Positions 1 through 10,669 of a stretch of 21,937 nucleotides of DNA are shown here, piece by piece. The DNA comes from Lingula anatina. Lineage: Eukaryota; Brachiopoda; Lingulata; Lingulida; Lingulidae. Both the position numbers and the translations under genes were made by a program. The notes under the pieces were generated by a model, which was not told the DNA's origin, did no database searches, and saw only the letters and a program-made list of their open reading frames with translations. The DNA lies in NCBI RefSeq assembly GCF_001039355.2, contig NW_019773629.1, positions 1 through 21,937 of the forward strand, written 5' to 3'. Every line of letters begins with the position of its first letter. The stretch's first letter is position 1.

Positions 1-417
1 TTGCCGTTTACTCCAGGAAAATCCTATTTTTGGCCAAAATGAAGAGTTATTATGACTTTAATAAGCGTTCCATTCTCAATTTGCAAACCAGTCAATGTGT
101 CCTTATTAAGTAATTTCTAAGAGACTTGTTTTCAATTTCAAATTTCAAAAATTTTATGTGAATTACCCATGCTTGGACCATATCCACCTTTAGTTTGCAC
201 GTGCTTTACAAATCTATCGAGAAATTAGCCAATCATATCGAATATATGTGACTTTGACATGTTCTATCTTGTCCTACCATGAAAACAATTTCTACACATC
301 ATGATTCTTAAAGAAATTTAAATTACAATCAATAAATCCCTATCTTTTTACTTATTTGATTCCGTTTTTATAATTATCTGCAAATAGTGAAAGTGTAAGT
401 AATTTACTTTTCAGCAC

Positions 418-514
418 AGGTGCCTCGTAGGACGGCGTACAGCTCTGGTGACTCCGGCTATCAGGACAGGCTAGTGTGTTCTCACACACTCCCTCTAGTG
501 TTCAAGTAAGTGCA
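418..514 (+). repeat. Spacer core repeat, copy A
   Basis: GC-rich core with the shared phrase GGTGACTCCGGCTATCAGGAC. This copy alone has splice-like borders: pyrimidine-rich TTTACTTTTCAGCACAG before it and GTAAGTGCA after it. The reading VPRRTAYSSGDSGYQDRLVC runs open into the next GTAAGT. Sequence 3' of the core diverges from the other copies, so the core is better conserved than its flank. Confidence 0.8.
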
Positions 515-960
515 TATCGCCAGATTCTCTTCATAGCATCACTTATCCACATTTGTTTGCTTTAAATTTGTATAATATTATATGAAAATTCAAAGCACTC
601 TTCCTTTATTTTATATACATGTATTTATAATACAATGCAAGTAGGCAATCTGTTATCTGATTTAAAGTTTGGTTGAATATAAAAATGACGTGAATTTGGT
701 TTCACCTGTCGTCCGTCCTGTTGTTGCCTGGCAAAGATGTTTAAGGTGTTAAAGGCTTGTGAATTCCAGTGAAAACCATAAGAACCGGGGGGTCTTTACT
801 ACTTCATTCTTGACATTCTCCTGTCCTAATACTGAGAAGTAAACACGTCCGTGAACAAAATGTTATCAGAAAGTCAGGTGACTATAGAGTAACTTTAAAT
901 ACAATATCAGAGCCTGTATTAATAAACTGGTTCATTTTTATTCTCTTCTGTACATGTAAC

Positions 961-1059
961 AAGTGCCTCGTAGTGCGGCGTTCAGCTCAGGTGACTCCGG
1001 CTCTATCGGGGCGAGTGAGGTGTGTTCTCATATACGTCCAAGTGTATACAGTTAGTGCA
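961..1059 (+). repeat. Spacer core repeat, copy B
   Basis: Starts AAGTGCCTCGTAGTGCGGCG, 543 bp after copy A. A small insertion near GGCTCTATCGGGGCG removes the CTATCAGGAC phrase. The 150 bp before it (from about 810) match the units at 14.5 and 20.6 kb, including CTCCTGTCCTAATACTGAG and AAAATGTTATCAGA. Confidence 0.8.
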
Positions 1060-2372
1060 AGGTTTAAGGCAAACATTTTAAAAGCCCCAGACTGTCAGTG
1101 AGACCCTAGGCAACAAAGGTTTAATATTCTTGACGGTATGGATACATGTAGGAGACCAGCTGCATAATAACGTAAATACTCACAGTACAAAAAAGTCAAG
1201 AGTGTATTTGCTTTGCTAACCCTGCTTAAAACGAGTAAAAGACTTTGCATAATCGACATTGCAACATTGCCATTAGTGCGTTTCACCTTGGACATAATTT
1301 TCATGTCCAAGGTTTCACGAACGATTACACTGCCGAACGTTAGCTGTCTTCCGATAGCAATCTACGAGTAAATTACGCTGTTTAGTAAATTCATGGACAA
1401 GCCATATCGGCTTGTGTCGTTATTTAGAACCATTTATTGAAGTTTTTTCCCATCATGATTGAAGAGAGGAAATTAACAATTATTATTGTTGAACTTGCAT
1501 ATTTTACACTGTTGACACGCATGCTTTTAAGTTACAGTGTAATATAGATGGATATTTCATTCTATCATCAGGTCTTTTGACATAATCTAGTGTAATGATC
1601 GTATCTTTTTATATAGAAAAATAGAAATTTAGTTCCAGTGCCTAGTCTTGATAATGAGGGGGATTGCACGATGAGGTCTGGAACATTCCACCTGCACTCA
1701 AAATAGAATGATTGCGACTGATGACTTACCGAAAAATCACTTTGGTGTCAGAGAGAAAGGGAGAGTTCTTTAGCAAGTTATACTCTACCGGTACTCGATC
1801 GAAACGGGTTTGTTGTTTGGACGTCCGATTTCAGTATTTTATTTGAATTTTCTGACTAACATACATTTGTCTGAAGCCATGCACAGTTTGAACTAAATTC
1901 CTGATAATGCATTAAAGGTCATGAATGTCGTGGACCAATTTCAATTTTTCACAATATTCACGTTCACGTCATATGGTAATGTAATCAATCGTGTGTTTGA
2001 CAATTCCAACTCGTTGTAATAGCAAACGCGCTTAACAAAAATAATTTAATATAGCCACAACAAATAGTCAAATAGATTATTCATTTATGTTTAGATGGAT
2101 AGATGAACGTGAATGAACCTATCGATGCTGAAATGTATTTTGAACACTTGCTTGACTAACATAAGCTACAGCTATTGATGTAAAAAAATCGGAATGACTT
2201 TGATGTCCTAGACACAATGAAGAAATTTATGACATCTGGCACGTTTGTTAGACTCTCCAAGGTATGTTTTCTTCCTAAATATCGGCATATTGGTTTTCAT
2301 CAGAAAATCCTTTAATGCTGGTAAAATTATTTATTTTCAGTATTGACTTCCTATAACATAAAACCTGGGTTC
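1060..2372. other. Spacer without a recognised gene
   Basis: AT-rich DNA. The only short ORF (minus strand, 71 aa, 1095-1310) has no recognisable domain. Apart from the stem-loop at 1285 I see no structure. Confidence 0.6.
1285..1313. other. Perfect 11-bp stem-loop
   Basis: ACCTTGGACAT (1285-1295), 7-nt loop, ATGTCCAAGGT (1303-1313). Isolated hairpin with no flanking duplication that I can see. Confidence 0.6.
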
Positions 2373-2535
2373 ATTGCACACATCGAATTATTGATCTCAA
2401 CTTGGGAATGTGTTTTGTTACATCTATAATGATGTTTTTTTAATATAATTGCACACATCAAGTTATTGATCTTAACGATTCGATCTCAACTTGACATTGT
2501 GTTGTGTTACATCTATATTGATGTTTTTTATAATT
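2373..2535 (+). repeat. Imperfect tandem duplication, ~75 and ~88 bp
   Basis: Two units beginning ATTGCACACATC and ending with TTACATCTATA(A/T)(A/T)GATG then T6-7. The second unit has an extra GATCTTAACGATTC segment that repeats its own GATCTCAACTT. No link to the TRIM modules. Confidence 0.75.
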
Positions 2536-3119
2536 ACAAAAGCATTAATTTTACTATGGAGAAGTCCTGGGTGGTTGATTTACACCTGGTAGGGTTCTCC
2601 AGGGTGAACGACAGACGCGATCATCAATTTATGCACAACCGACATAAGACAGCAACTTGAACACGGCGCATCGTTGGTCTACACAAAACTGTTGATTAAT
2701 CTTCAAAAAGGATGAATTGTTGACTTTTGATGTAATTATCTTCATAATATGAGGTGACGTAGAATTTCACCAAAGTACCAAATCGATTTGGACATGAGTT
2801 TTTGTGAATATTCTATTGCAGTGTTGACTTTATATGAGGGCATTTGAAACCAACACGTCTGCCATCTTAGAAGTTTTGGGTCATGGAATCTAATCATAAC
2901 AAGGCACATAGTCAAGGAATCATGTGGGCTTTGATATACATTGCTTTCCAATTTTACCGTTTATAACCCCTAAGAAAATTAAAGAAATCAGTCAATCAGG
3001 TAATGGGCTATATCATATGCCAATAGGAACTCAACAGCTCAAGAAGTAACAGTCTACTTTACAGACACATGGAGAAATTTGGGTACCGAAACTGATTCCA
3101 ACGGTATTTTACGACAGTG
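2536..3119. other. Upstream flank of TRIM-a
   Basis: Not alignable with the TRIM-b/TRIM-c promoter by eye. It has CCAAT at 3020-3024 and an acceptor-like TATTTTACGACAG ending 2 bp before the ATG. No TATAAAA or TGACGTGG. Either the promoter differs or an untranslated first exon lies further upstream. Confidence 0.5.
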
Positions 3120-4976
3120 ATGGCATTCAAAAAGTTCCACGAAGTCTCCAGTGACAATTTTCTAACGTGTCACATCTGTCTTCGCGAGTATGAAGACCCG
3201 CGTGTCCTCCCATGCTATCACACTTTCTGCCTGGCTTGCCTTGCCCAGCACGTGGCAGTGAGTGGGACGGGAGGCAACATCACGTGTCCAGTGTGCCGCC
3301 AAGAGGCACCTGTTCCACCAGGTGGACTGGATAAACTTGTCCGTAACTTCTTTTTGTCCAAGAGGACAATGTTGGACATGTTGACAAAAGAAAGTAAAGA
3401 CAAAATGTGTGGAAACTGTCACTCACAAGTTACTCAATTTTACTGTCAAAATTGCAAACATTTTTTCTGTGAGATCTGTCGACAAAAACAGCATGACGCC
3501 ATGTTTTTTTTGCAGGGACACACAATGATCGCAGTATCTGAATTGAGTAAGCATGTCCAAGAAATGAAGGGCGTAACATTACCTTGCGATAAGCACGAAG
3601 AAGAAAGGTTGAAATTTTATTGCACAGATGACGATGTTGTTGTGTGTCGTGACTGTATTCTCACCAAACACAACAAACACAATTGTGTAGACATTGCAGA
3701 TATAGCAGAAACGCATAAAAAGAAAATAGAAAGCGCCTTTAACAATCTATCTAAGAACATTTCACTGTTTGAAAATGCAGAATCGGAAATATCCATACAA
3801 CAGAAAGCTGCGTTTGACGACGAAAGCAAAACGGTGACCGACATAGAACAACAAGAGGTGGATATTATAGAAGAGGTTCAGCGTATTTCTGCTCAGTTGA
3901 TAGCGGAAGCAAAAGACCACGCCTCGACGCTCGAAAAATCACTCGAAGCTGAGAAAGATGGCGTTCAACTACAGAAGGTGTCCATTCAAAGAACATGTGA
4001 GTTTGCCAAGCAGCTTGTTCAACATGGCTCCGACACGGAAGTAATGATGCACGCTAAAAATATCCAAGCTAGGATAAAAGAGCTGAGCAAACTTAAACCC
4101 ACTTTTCCGGCAAAAACGACAGACATCACCTCTAATGAAGAAAAAATTCCAGTGAAATGTTTTGTTCTTGTGAAGAAGTATAAATGGCTAAATACTGCAT
4201 CTTTGGTGAATGAGTTTGATAGCAGCATTGGATATTTATCGGGCACATCATGCAGTCAAAGTGGGACAATATATCTAGTTTATAACCAGCCGGGTAAACT
4301 TACTGCAATATCACCATCTCATAAGGCGATATTTGAGGTTGAAGTACCAGATCCCAGAGGTGTCACCGTGCTCAGTGATGACAGACTGGTGGTTACGTGT
4401 GATGATGGATGCCGAGTGTATTCCTTCTCCGGGGAACATGTCCAAACGTTTGGTCAGGGTGACATGGCTACACCGTGGGGTGTTACAGTGGACAACAATG
4501 GACACATACTTGTCTGCGATAGGACCGATAAATGTATCTGTGTGTATGACGCTGTGCAGTACAATCTTATCAATAAGATCGCTGTTCCTATATGTAAAGA
4601 CCCACGATACATTGCAGTGCTCCCATGTCGTGACACCATTGTGGTTAGTGACTTTGATGAACACTGCGTATATGGAGTGACCCCCCAGGGCGATGTAGTG
4701 TTCCAGTATGGTACACCAGGGAAGATGGGCTCAGATGATGGATACCTGGACTACCCCTGGGGAGTGTGTACAGACAGCGTGGGTCACATCTTCGTTGCTG
4801 ACCAGTACAATAACAGGGTGGTTGTTCTGACCTCAGATGGTCAACTGTTAAGATATGTTGTGGGTCCACAACACGTTTCAGTACCAACGGGTGTGGCCAT
4901 TGATAACAAAGGACAGCTTGTAGTGGGGGAGAATGGAAGACAGGTGAAAATATTTCGCTATATGCATTGTTCATGA
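3120..4976 (+). CDS. TRIM-a: RING / B-box / coiled-coil / NHL-type propeller E3 ubiquitin ligase, TRIM56/TRIM71-like
   Basis: Intact 618-aa single-exon ORF. The start is the ATG at 3120 (G at -3, G at +4); an in-frame TGA lies at 3093. Seen in order: a C3HC4 RING with ligands C17, C20, C32, H34, C37, C40, C56, C59; B-box 1 (about C97-H134); B-box 2 (C156, H159, C168, D171, C176, C179, H184, H187); a charged helical coiled-coil region at about 198-330; and from about 362 to the end five or six beta-propeller blades with NHL-like signatures such as PWGVTVDNNGHILV. By family knowledge the RING recruits E2~ubiquitin, the coiled coil dimerises and the propeller binds protein or RNA ligands, so a cytoplasmic E3 ligase is likely; the substrate is unknown. 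Two oddities: the residues after FRY (MHCS) are unlike the VL end of the two neighbours, and the TATA promoter of the neighbours is absent upstream. It may be an immune TRIM or another TRIM-NHL type; the class is firm, the orthology is not. Confidence 0.95.
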   Translation: MAFKKFHEVSSDNFLTCHICLREYEDPRVLPCYHTFCLACLAQHVAVSGTGGNITCPVCRQEAPVPPGGLDKLVRNFFLSKRTMLDMLTKESKDKMCGNCHSQVTQFYCQNCKHFFCEICRQKQHDAMFFLQGHTMIAVSELSKHVQEMKGVTLPCDKHEEERLKFYCTDDDVVVCRDCILTKHNKHNCVDIADIAETHKKKIESAFNNLSKNISLFENAESEISIQQKAAFDDESKTVTDIEQQEVDIIEEVQRISAQLIAEAKDHASTLEKSLEAEKDGVQLQKVSIQRTCEFAKQLVQHGSDTEVMMHAKNIQARIKELSKLKPTFPAKTTDITSNEEKIPVKCFVLVKKYKWLNTASLVNEFDSSIGYLSGTSCSQSGTIYLVYNQPGKLTAISPSHKAIFEVEVPDPRGVTVLSDDRLVVTCDDGCRVYSFSGEHVQTFGQGDMATPWGVTVDNNGHILVCDRTDKCICVYDAVQYNLINKIAVPICKDPRYIAVLPCRDTIVVSDFDEHCVYGVTPQGDVVFQYGTPGKMGSDDGYLDYPWGVCTDSVGHIFVADQYNNRVVVLTSDGQLLRYVVGPQHVSVPTGVAIDNKGQLVVGENGRQVKIFRYMHCS

Positions 4977-5011
4977 AGTGATTGCATTCGTATTCCTGGC
5001 ATTTAAAAGGC

Positions 5012-5017
5012 ATTAAA
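5012..5017 (+). terminator. Candidate polyadenylation signal of TRIM-a (ATTAAA)
   Basis: ATTAAA 36 nt after the TRIM-a stop. The matching place after TRIM-c (about 19175) also reads ATTAAA. It is a common variant hexamer and the only one close to the stop; use is inferred. Confidence 0.35.
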
Positions 5018-5277
5018 ATTTTCAGCATATATCTAATTGATTTGAATATTTAAAAAATTAAAATGCATTCCCGAAAGGGAATGGCTTTGTGGCTTAAGCA
5101 ATCACGTTCGTTTAAAAGAAAGGCATGTTAAAGAAATTATAATGGAAATATTTTATCTTGAACAAATTATGATAATTGTTGTGCATTCACAAAAGTATCT
5201 GTTCATTCCACGTAGTTTCAATTATTAATCTCAACAATCAGCTGCTCTTTCGATCACAGGAGACGGCAATTCTTTTC

Positions 5278-5296
5278 TCGCCTCCAGATGGCGCTA
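5278..5296 (+). promoter_or_regulatory. CTCF-like site downstream of TRIM-a
   Basis: TCGCCTCCAGATGGCGCTA matches the general animal CTCF consensus YGRCCASYAGRKGGCRSYV at 17 of 19 positions by eye. The ATGGCG core would also suit a YY1-type factor. It lies in the conserved 3' block; binding is inferred. Confidence 0.4.
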
Positions 5297-5545
5297 TAGT
5301 ATTTGTTTCATTTGTCAAACATGGGAAAACTATTCAGATAAGAGCATGCAGTGGACCATAAAGGCAGTCAGTAACCCACATAATGTCGTTTCAATGAGGG
5401 GTGGGGTGGCGTCTAGATTTTTTTCCTCGGGTATATTTTCAAATATAGGCCCTACCAATGACGAATGCGTTCTACGTATTTCTATGTTATCAAATTTTAA
5501 ATGCAGTTTCATCTGTCAGATATGAAGTGAGTGTTGAATAAATAA

Positions 5546-8500
5546 ACATAAATAAAAATAGACATGATCAATACTGGTGTCGAATGTTTCCGCGGCATTT
5601 CCCCAGGTACGGTGCCGTGTCCTCCACGTTTAACGCGGAGAAAAGAAAAATGTACTAGACTTCTTATTGAACATATTGATTTCTTTGGTAAAATATTATG
5701 GTCACAATCGTGTCTTACTTCAGATATTGCCAAGCAGTGGGGAAATGCTGTGGAGTGACCAGTTTAATCCATCTGTCGATGTATAAAGATAACGATTGAT
5801 AGTCGAAATAAAAAACAATTCAGTATAGATATGTAACAATTGTTTGGTTGTACTTACTAGTACATCACACGTCTTGTTGCTGTTTGGTAGACGGATTGAG
5901 AGTAAATCTTCCAGCAAAGCCACAATGTACAAAGAGGCATGGCACTCCGAAGCACCGCCATCTTCCAGTGAGCGCTTGTCACATCCAGATTTGTATGGCA
6001 ATACACAAGAGCACGTGACCTCAATCGAGCTCAGCCTTCTGGGAAATTGAAACGGCACGCGTGTCTCTGTCGCAATCCCTATCTATCACATTCCACGTCA
6101 AGCTGCCTTCATGAACACCAATATCTCAAAGCATGTACTTATTTAGAAAACATCAATTTCGAATGTCAATATTAAAACGCGAATTCATCCAATTTGTAAT
6201 AAAACATTACGGTCTTGATAATCAGTTATCGTATTAAAATCGATAGTTTCCCCACGTATATCTATCATCTAAGAAGATAACTATTATCTTAGCGAACTAT
6301 TTGGCAAGCGTTGACGTCTTTTAAGCTTTCGAGGAGTTTTTTTTTTTTTTTTTTTTTTTTTTTGCACATGATTCCTTCTGCATTTATTTTCCAACAAAAT
6401 TAACTTTTAAGCCTAGGTTCTCAGTGCTGTTGCCTTACGCCCTCCGCGCGACTGCTTTGAAGATTGGTACGTGGACGGCACAGTCCCCTACACTTTTAAG
6501 CACCATGTGGTCAGAGAAAAGACACCTGAAATTTTAAACATCTTTTTCTTGTTGCTATGCTTCTTAAAACCACCGAAGGCGGGTGGGAACGAGACCAAGA
6601 ACGGGTTCAACCATTTCACGGGTATCTGAAGTCCACTGAAGACATTCTGACTCGGGATATAGTGAACAAGCTAGTTTTACCTTTCCATGTGTTATATTAG
6701 CTTTACAGCATTGCTGAGGTGGGTTATATATGGAATCAAGATGGAGCCGGCAATATCGATGTCTAGAACCTAGGGAACCGAACGAAACCACTGCGGGAAG
6801 CGTGCGTTGCGGCCTAAGGGATTATGATTTTTGTAAAATTTGTCAAAAGTTTTAGCTTGACAAGATCTTAGAGGCTACAGAGGCCGTGAATCTGAACGAT
6901 TTTGTACGACCATCTCCTGCTTCCCCACGAGAAGGGACTAAAGTGCAGTATACCAGCACGGGCATCGCATGACAAATGTAACCTAGGCTTTATTTTCACA
7001 AACATGCATCAGTTCTATAGACCTTTTTTCTAACACAAAACTTACTGAAGACAACAGCTGTCAGAGAGTTAACTCACGGCCGTCTCTAAAAGGTGTAAAT
7101 AACTAAAAAAATAAACAACAAATATATTTGTATATTTATTTCCCTCCACGTTTCACACTATGGACGACATCAATACAAATGTCAATATACAAGTGTACAA
7201 AGACGTATATTGCATGCACCTATACATAACATGGCACCAAAAGAAAATAAGTAATTCAAATGACCCTACCAGCTTGTTATATTTATTTTTAATTTTCTGG
7301 CGATCCCATGCCGAAACACGAAAAGGCTTGGCATCTAAGACTGAAGCCTCTAAGAAGCACTAATGGGATTCAAACACAAAAGTATTCCAATCCCTTCACA
7401 AATTTTAGGATTTTGCAAAAAGTGTAATGATTGAATTTACAAAATAAAAAGAATACCACAGTTCTAGTGTAATGCACGTTTTCAGAGTACTAGTAATTAT
7501 ATAAGAAGCACTTATTTGTATATGAATGAAAATACTTATGAAGCTTCAAGCACATACATGCATACATAACATGTCCCAGATATGATTGATTTACTTTGCA
7601 CTCGCACCACGCACTTGTCGTTAATACATGTACATGTACCAGTACGAGTCAATATCTAACAAGGATCAACATATTAAACATTATCACTGTCAAAATAAAT
7701 TGCAAGGAAAGCCAAAACTCAAGCAAAAAATAAAAATAATCAATCTGATCTCAAATTCCCAATTGTTTTTAACAGCTGTATCTGCCGAAAGAGAGAAAAA
7801 TACACATTGTCTATTTACAAAACGGCAGTGTTGTTAATAAATACCACAAATTATACTTTTATATTTACAAGCAAGTGCAGTACATATGCATTACATAATA
7901 TACATACATGTACATATTTCACTTTCACTTTTTCATTTACATACAGTAACTCCACTGAAAAGCAAGCTTTACAACTTAACAAATTAAAGTATAATGGACA
8001 TAAATGACATACATTCAGCTGTTTATGACTTGTATACAGAATTGCACATGTATCCCTAAAGACTGACGATATGTGAAAAGCACATTGACAAGTGCAAATA
8101 TTTCAGTTGCCCTCATAAAACGCACATCTGCACTATTTCTGTTTAACATGATAATGGGTACAAATTACTTCTCAATTTTTTTTAGTATTTACCGTATTCT
8201 GCTTGGTTTTAATTATTTCACATCGCCAATCATTTTATCCTGAAGGGTATTATTACAGAACCATCTTAAACACAACCTTTTTTAGATTCAGTTCCTAAAA
8301 GTAATACATCTTGACAATATAGGGGGTTCAAAATGTGTCAGTAATTACTGTATTATGAACATTTATATTAGTTATGACAAAGGTAACACCTGTACATTTG
8401 GGATCACATCATGTAGGAATGTATTCCCCCCTTGAGATCTGATCAAAACATTTCAACTCTCAGAAAATACAGGTATATATCACATTTCAAATAAACACCT

Positions 8501-9177
8501 ATCATTTCTATAATAATTTAATATTATCATCTCTGTTGAAAAGTTTTCACAACAGCACTTCTACCAGTACATATAATTATATTATTCTCACCACTTTATG
8601 ATCAGACTGGGAATGTATATCTCAATACTCTGAAGTTTGGGAATATCTATGTTTTCTTCTTTTCATGTTTCAATCCATCTAGGAATCATTCAAAATTACT
8701 TTTAAGTGAATCAATTTCTCTACCTTTTTGACTTCAGATAAAATAAATTAACTACAGTAAAAGCACATGTAGTTAATGTAAATCACAGATATGTCAAAAT
8801 TTTCATAAAATTTGAAATGACCATTCGTAGCGACTTAACTTTATAATTTGGAAAAAATATCATCAAATGTCTCTTTTCGGTTCTAGTATCTGTACATATA
8901 TATGTGCTCATCATAAGCTGTTGGCTGTGACAAAGAAAATATACTTTTTTCATAAAGAGGAATCATTCTCTTTTTAGAAGACTACACTGGAATGGTATTT
9001 CTAAAATTCTGTAAACATTTATGGCATATAATATGCACATATAAGCAAAATTAAATGAAGCAAATATTTTTACTGTTTGAAAAAATTTAAAGCTGGAATG
9101 TGCTTGCATCCAAAGCAAAGCTCACAATTCTTCTAACACCACAACTTGAAGTATTAACCTTACTCTTGTTTTCAAAA
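5546..9177. other. Long spacer without a recognised gene
   Basis: 5546-6900 is mixed sequence with short ORFs (for example 112 aa minus, 5720-6058; 75 aa minus, 6564-6791) that match no family I recognise. 7000-9177 is strongly AT-rich with ATACATGTA-type simple sequence and looks non-coding. No repeat core, promoter or RNA gene is seen. Confidence 0.55.
6337..6363 (+). repeat. T27 homopolymer
   Basis: Uninterrupted run of 27 T. No upstream retroelement body was recognised on the minus strand that would make this a poly-A tail. Confidence 0.95.
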
Positions 9178-9248
9178 TGATTCCGGCTATCAGGTGATAT
9201 ATATAAGAGTGTTAATTCTCACGTTCGCCCAAGTGTACAGTTAGTGCA
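9178..9248 (+). repeat. Spacer core repeat, copy C, 5'-truncated
   Basis: Begins at TGATTCCGGCTATCAGG, with the first ~45 bp of the core missing, and ends AAGTGTACAGTTAGTGCAGG. A short AT insertion disrupts the centre. It is followed by the same flank as copy F (CATCTAAAATACATGTTGAA), which places the inverted-repeat element inside an old repeat unit. Confidence 0.75.
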
Positions 9249-9250
9249 GG

Positions 9251-9386
9251 TTTAAATAAATCATCTAAAATACATGTTGAAATTAAGAATATAAACTTAA
9301 TCCCTGGAAATATCCACGTTTAAATAAATCATCTAAAATACATGTTGAAATTAAGAATATAAACTTAATCCCTGGAAATATCCACG
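9251..9386 (+). repeat. Perfect 68-bp tandem duplication
   Basis: 9251-9318 and 9319-9386 are identical copies beginning TTTAAATAAATCATCTAAAA and ending CTGGAAATATCCACG. The unit joins repeat-spacer flank (as after copy F) to the first bases of the inverted-repeat element. Perfect identity implies a recent event or an assembly artefact. Confidence 0.9.
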
Positions 9387-10628
9387 TTCTGACAATCTCT
9401 GTGGGTCCTCCGTGGGTCCACCTTGTAGTATGTAAATCCAATTAAGTGTTGTGTTTTCAGGCACGAGGTTCATAATGTGTTGGTCTTTTTATAAATAAAT
9501 ATTTTATAAATTTTATAATAATTGTCTTGAATAGCAATAGAATTTATAAGAAAAAAATCATGTATTATTTTGTATTATTAGTAGTATTACTTTCGCCCTT
9601 TATCAAAATACATAAATGAATAAAATTAAAAGGAAAAACAAAACTTTCTACTTATTTGTTTATTTTTATTTCATTTATTTTATTTAAATTAATTTTTAAA
9701 AATAAGTTGCAGCTAAAGTAAAAAAAAATACAAGGCTGGAAATGAAAAATGAACTGCAGAACAAAACGTCATTCACTTCGAGAACACATGAAAGTTACCA
9801 GTTAGTTATTTCATCTTTGCATCACACAAACAACCTCAAGGTCACCGTACACCTTAACCTCTTCCTCCATTTCTCTTGTCGTTGCCAAAAAAAAAAAAAA
9901 AAATTAACATTAAAATAATGACGAATGAAATAAAAAGTAAAAAGTTATTTTTATTTTTAAGTATTTTGATTAAGGGCGAAAATAATACTACTAATAATAC
10001 AAAATAATACGTGATTTTTTAAAATAAATTTTATTGCTATTAAAGACAATTATTATAAAATTTCTAAAATATTTATTCATGTAAGTTTTAACGCAAAGGA
10101 TGCCTGAATTCAACAGAAGCGCAAATGGATGGCCAAATGATTGTAAAACATCTATAAATTTGAGGTGGCCNACTAATAATACAAAATAATACGTGATTTT
10201 TTAAATAAATTTTATTGCTATTAAAGACAATTATTATAAAATTTCTAAAATATTTATTCATGTAAGTTTTAACGCAAAGGATGCCTGAATTCAACAGAAG
10301 CGCAAATGGATGGCCAAATGATTGTAAAACATCTATAAATTGGAGGTGGCCTACATGGATCAAACACCATTCTTCACCACCTGTCGCCAGAGGTCACTGA
10401 AAGTTTACATTGGCAACCGGTCGACCTTGAAAAATTGGTCGCCCTTTCCGCGAGTGTTCGACTATATGGCGTGCTGTTGCGTCAGTGAAGTAGGAAGCTG
10501 AAATAAAGAGACCAAAACTTTATGAACCTCGTACCTGAAGGTACACAAAAACACTTTTAATTGGATTTACATGCTACAAGGTGCAACGGAGGACCCACAG
10601 AGATTGTCAGGTCGTGGATATTTCCAGG
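9371..10628. mobile_element. Large inverted-repeat (foldback) element, ~1.26 kb
   Basis: The left arm (9371 to about 9715) and the right arm (about 9895 to 10628) are reverse complements over long stretches. CCTGGAAATATCCACG at 9371-9386 pairs with CGTGGATATTTCCAGG at 10613-10628. Further inside, CTCTGTGGGTCCTCCG, ATGTAAATCCAATTAA, ACGAGGTTCATAA and TATTTTGTATTATTAGTAGT all recur inverted. The right arm contains an extra ~230 bp GC-richer stretch (about 10275-10515) missing from the left, plus the duplication at the N base. No transposase ORF. It could be a foldback/MITE-like element, or two copies of one short element inserted in opposite orientation. It lies directly upstream of the TRIM-b promoter. 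Confidence 0.7.
9990..10351 (+). repeat. ~180-bp direct duplication around a single N (assembly join)
   Basis: 9990-10170 and 10172-10351 are almost identical (one A length change and one T/G difference seen). They meet exactly at the N at 10171. This is the signature of overlapping contig ends joined without merging, or of two haplotypes placed end to end. The true genome probably has one copy. Confidence 0.85.
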
Positions 10629-10669
10629 TACTTAACTGTCTGAAGGTTTTTGTACATACTGCAATGAGG

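Larger units (their letters stand above)
4966..5545 (+). repeat. Conserved 3' block after TRIM-a
   Basis: Shared with the flanks of the other two genes. Order: GCATTGTTCATGAAGTGATT, CATATTCC-like stretch, AAAGGGAATGGCTTTGTGGC, AAAGAAAGGCATGTTA, CAATCAGCTGCTCTTTCG, CCAGATGGCGCTA, GTCAAACATG, AGCATGCAGTGGACCATAAA, and a GTCAGATATGAAG tail. Here the block begins inside the CDS, because the 3' flank present between stop and block in the other copies is missing. Confidence 0.8.

Noticed and set aside
2742-2951. 69-aa minus-strand ORF upstream of TRIM-a
   Set aside because: No domain, no counterpart upstream of the paralogs, low-complexity AT-rich context.
3162-3422. Antisense ORFs of 60-86 aa opposite the RING region in all three genes
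   Set aside because: Shadows of the sense coding strand, with no start context or family match.
4311-4664. 117-aa antisense ORF in TRIM-a, with a 117-aa counterpart in TRIM-b (12165-12518)
   Set aside because: It is the complement of the conserved propeller coding region; its conservation follows from the sense frame and it has no domain of its own.
5720-6058. 112-aa minus-strand ORF
   Set aside because: No recognisable domain, no paralog in the other modules, and a length possible by chance in 22 kb.
6337-6363. T27 as the poly-A tail of a minus-strand retrocopy
   Set aside because: No recognisable gene or LINE/SINE body and no target duplication in the flanks.
10088-10363. 91-aa minus-strand ORF
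   Set aside because: It reads across the N at 10171 and the artificial duplication, and contains the same peptide twice.
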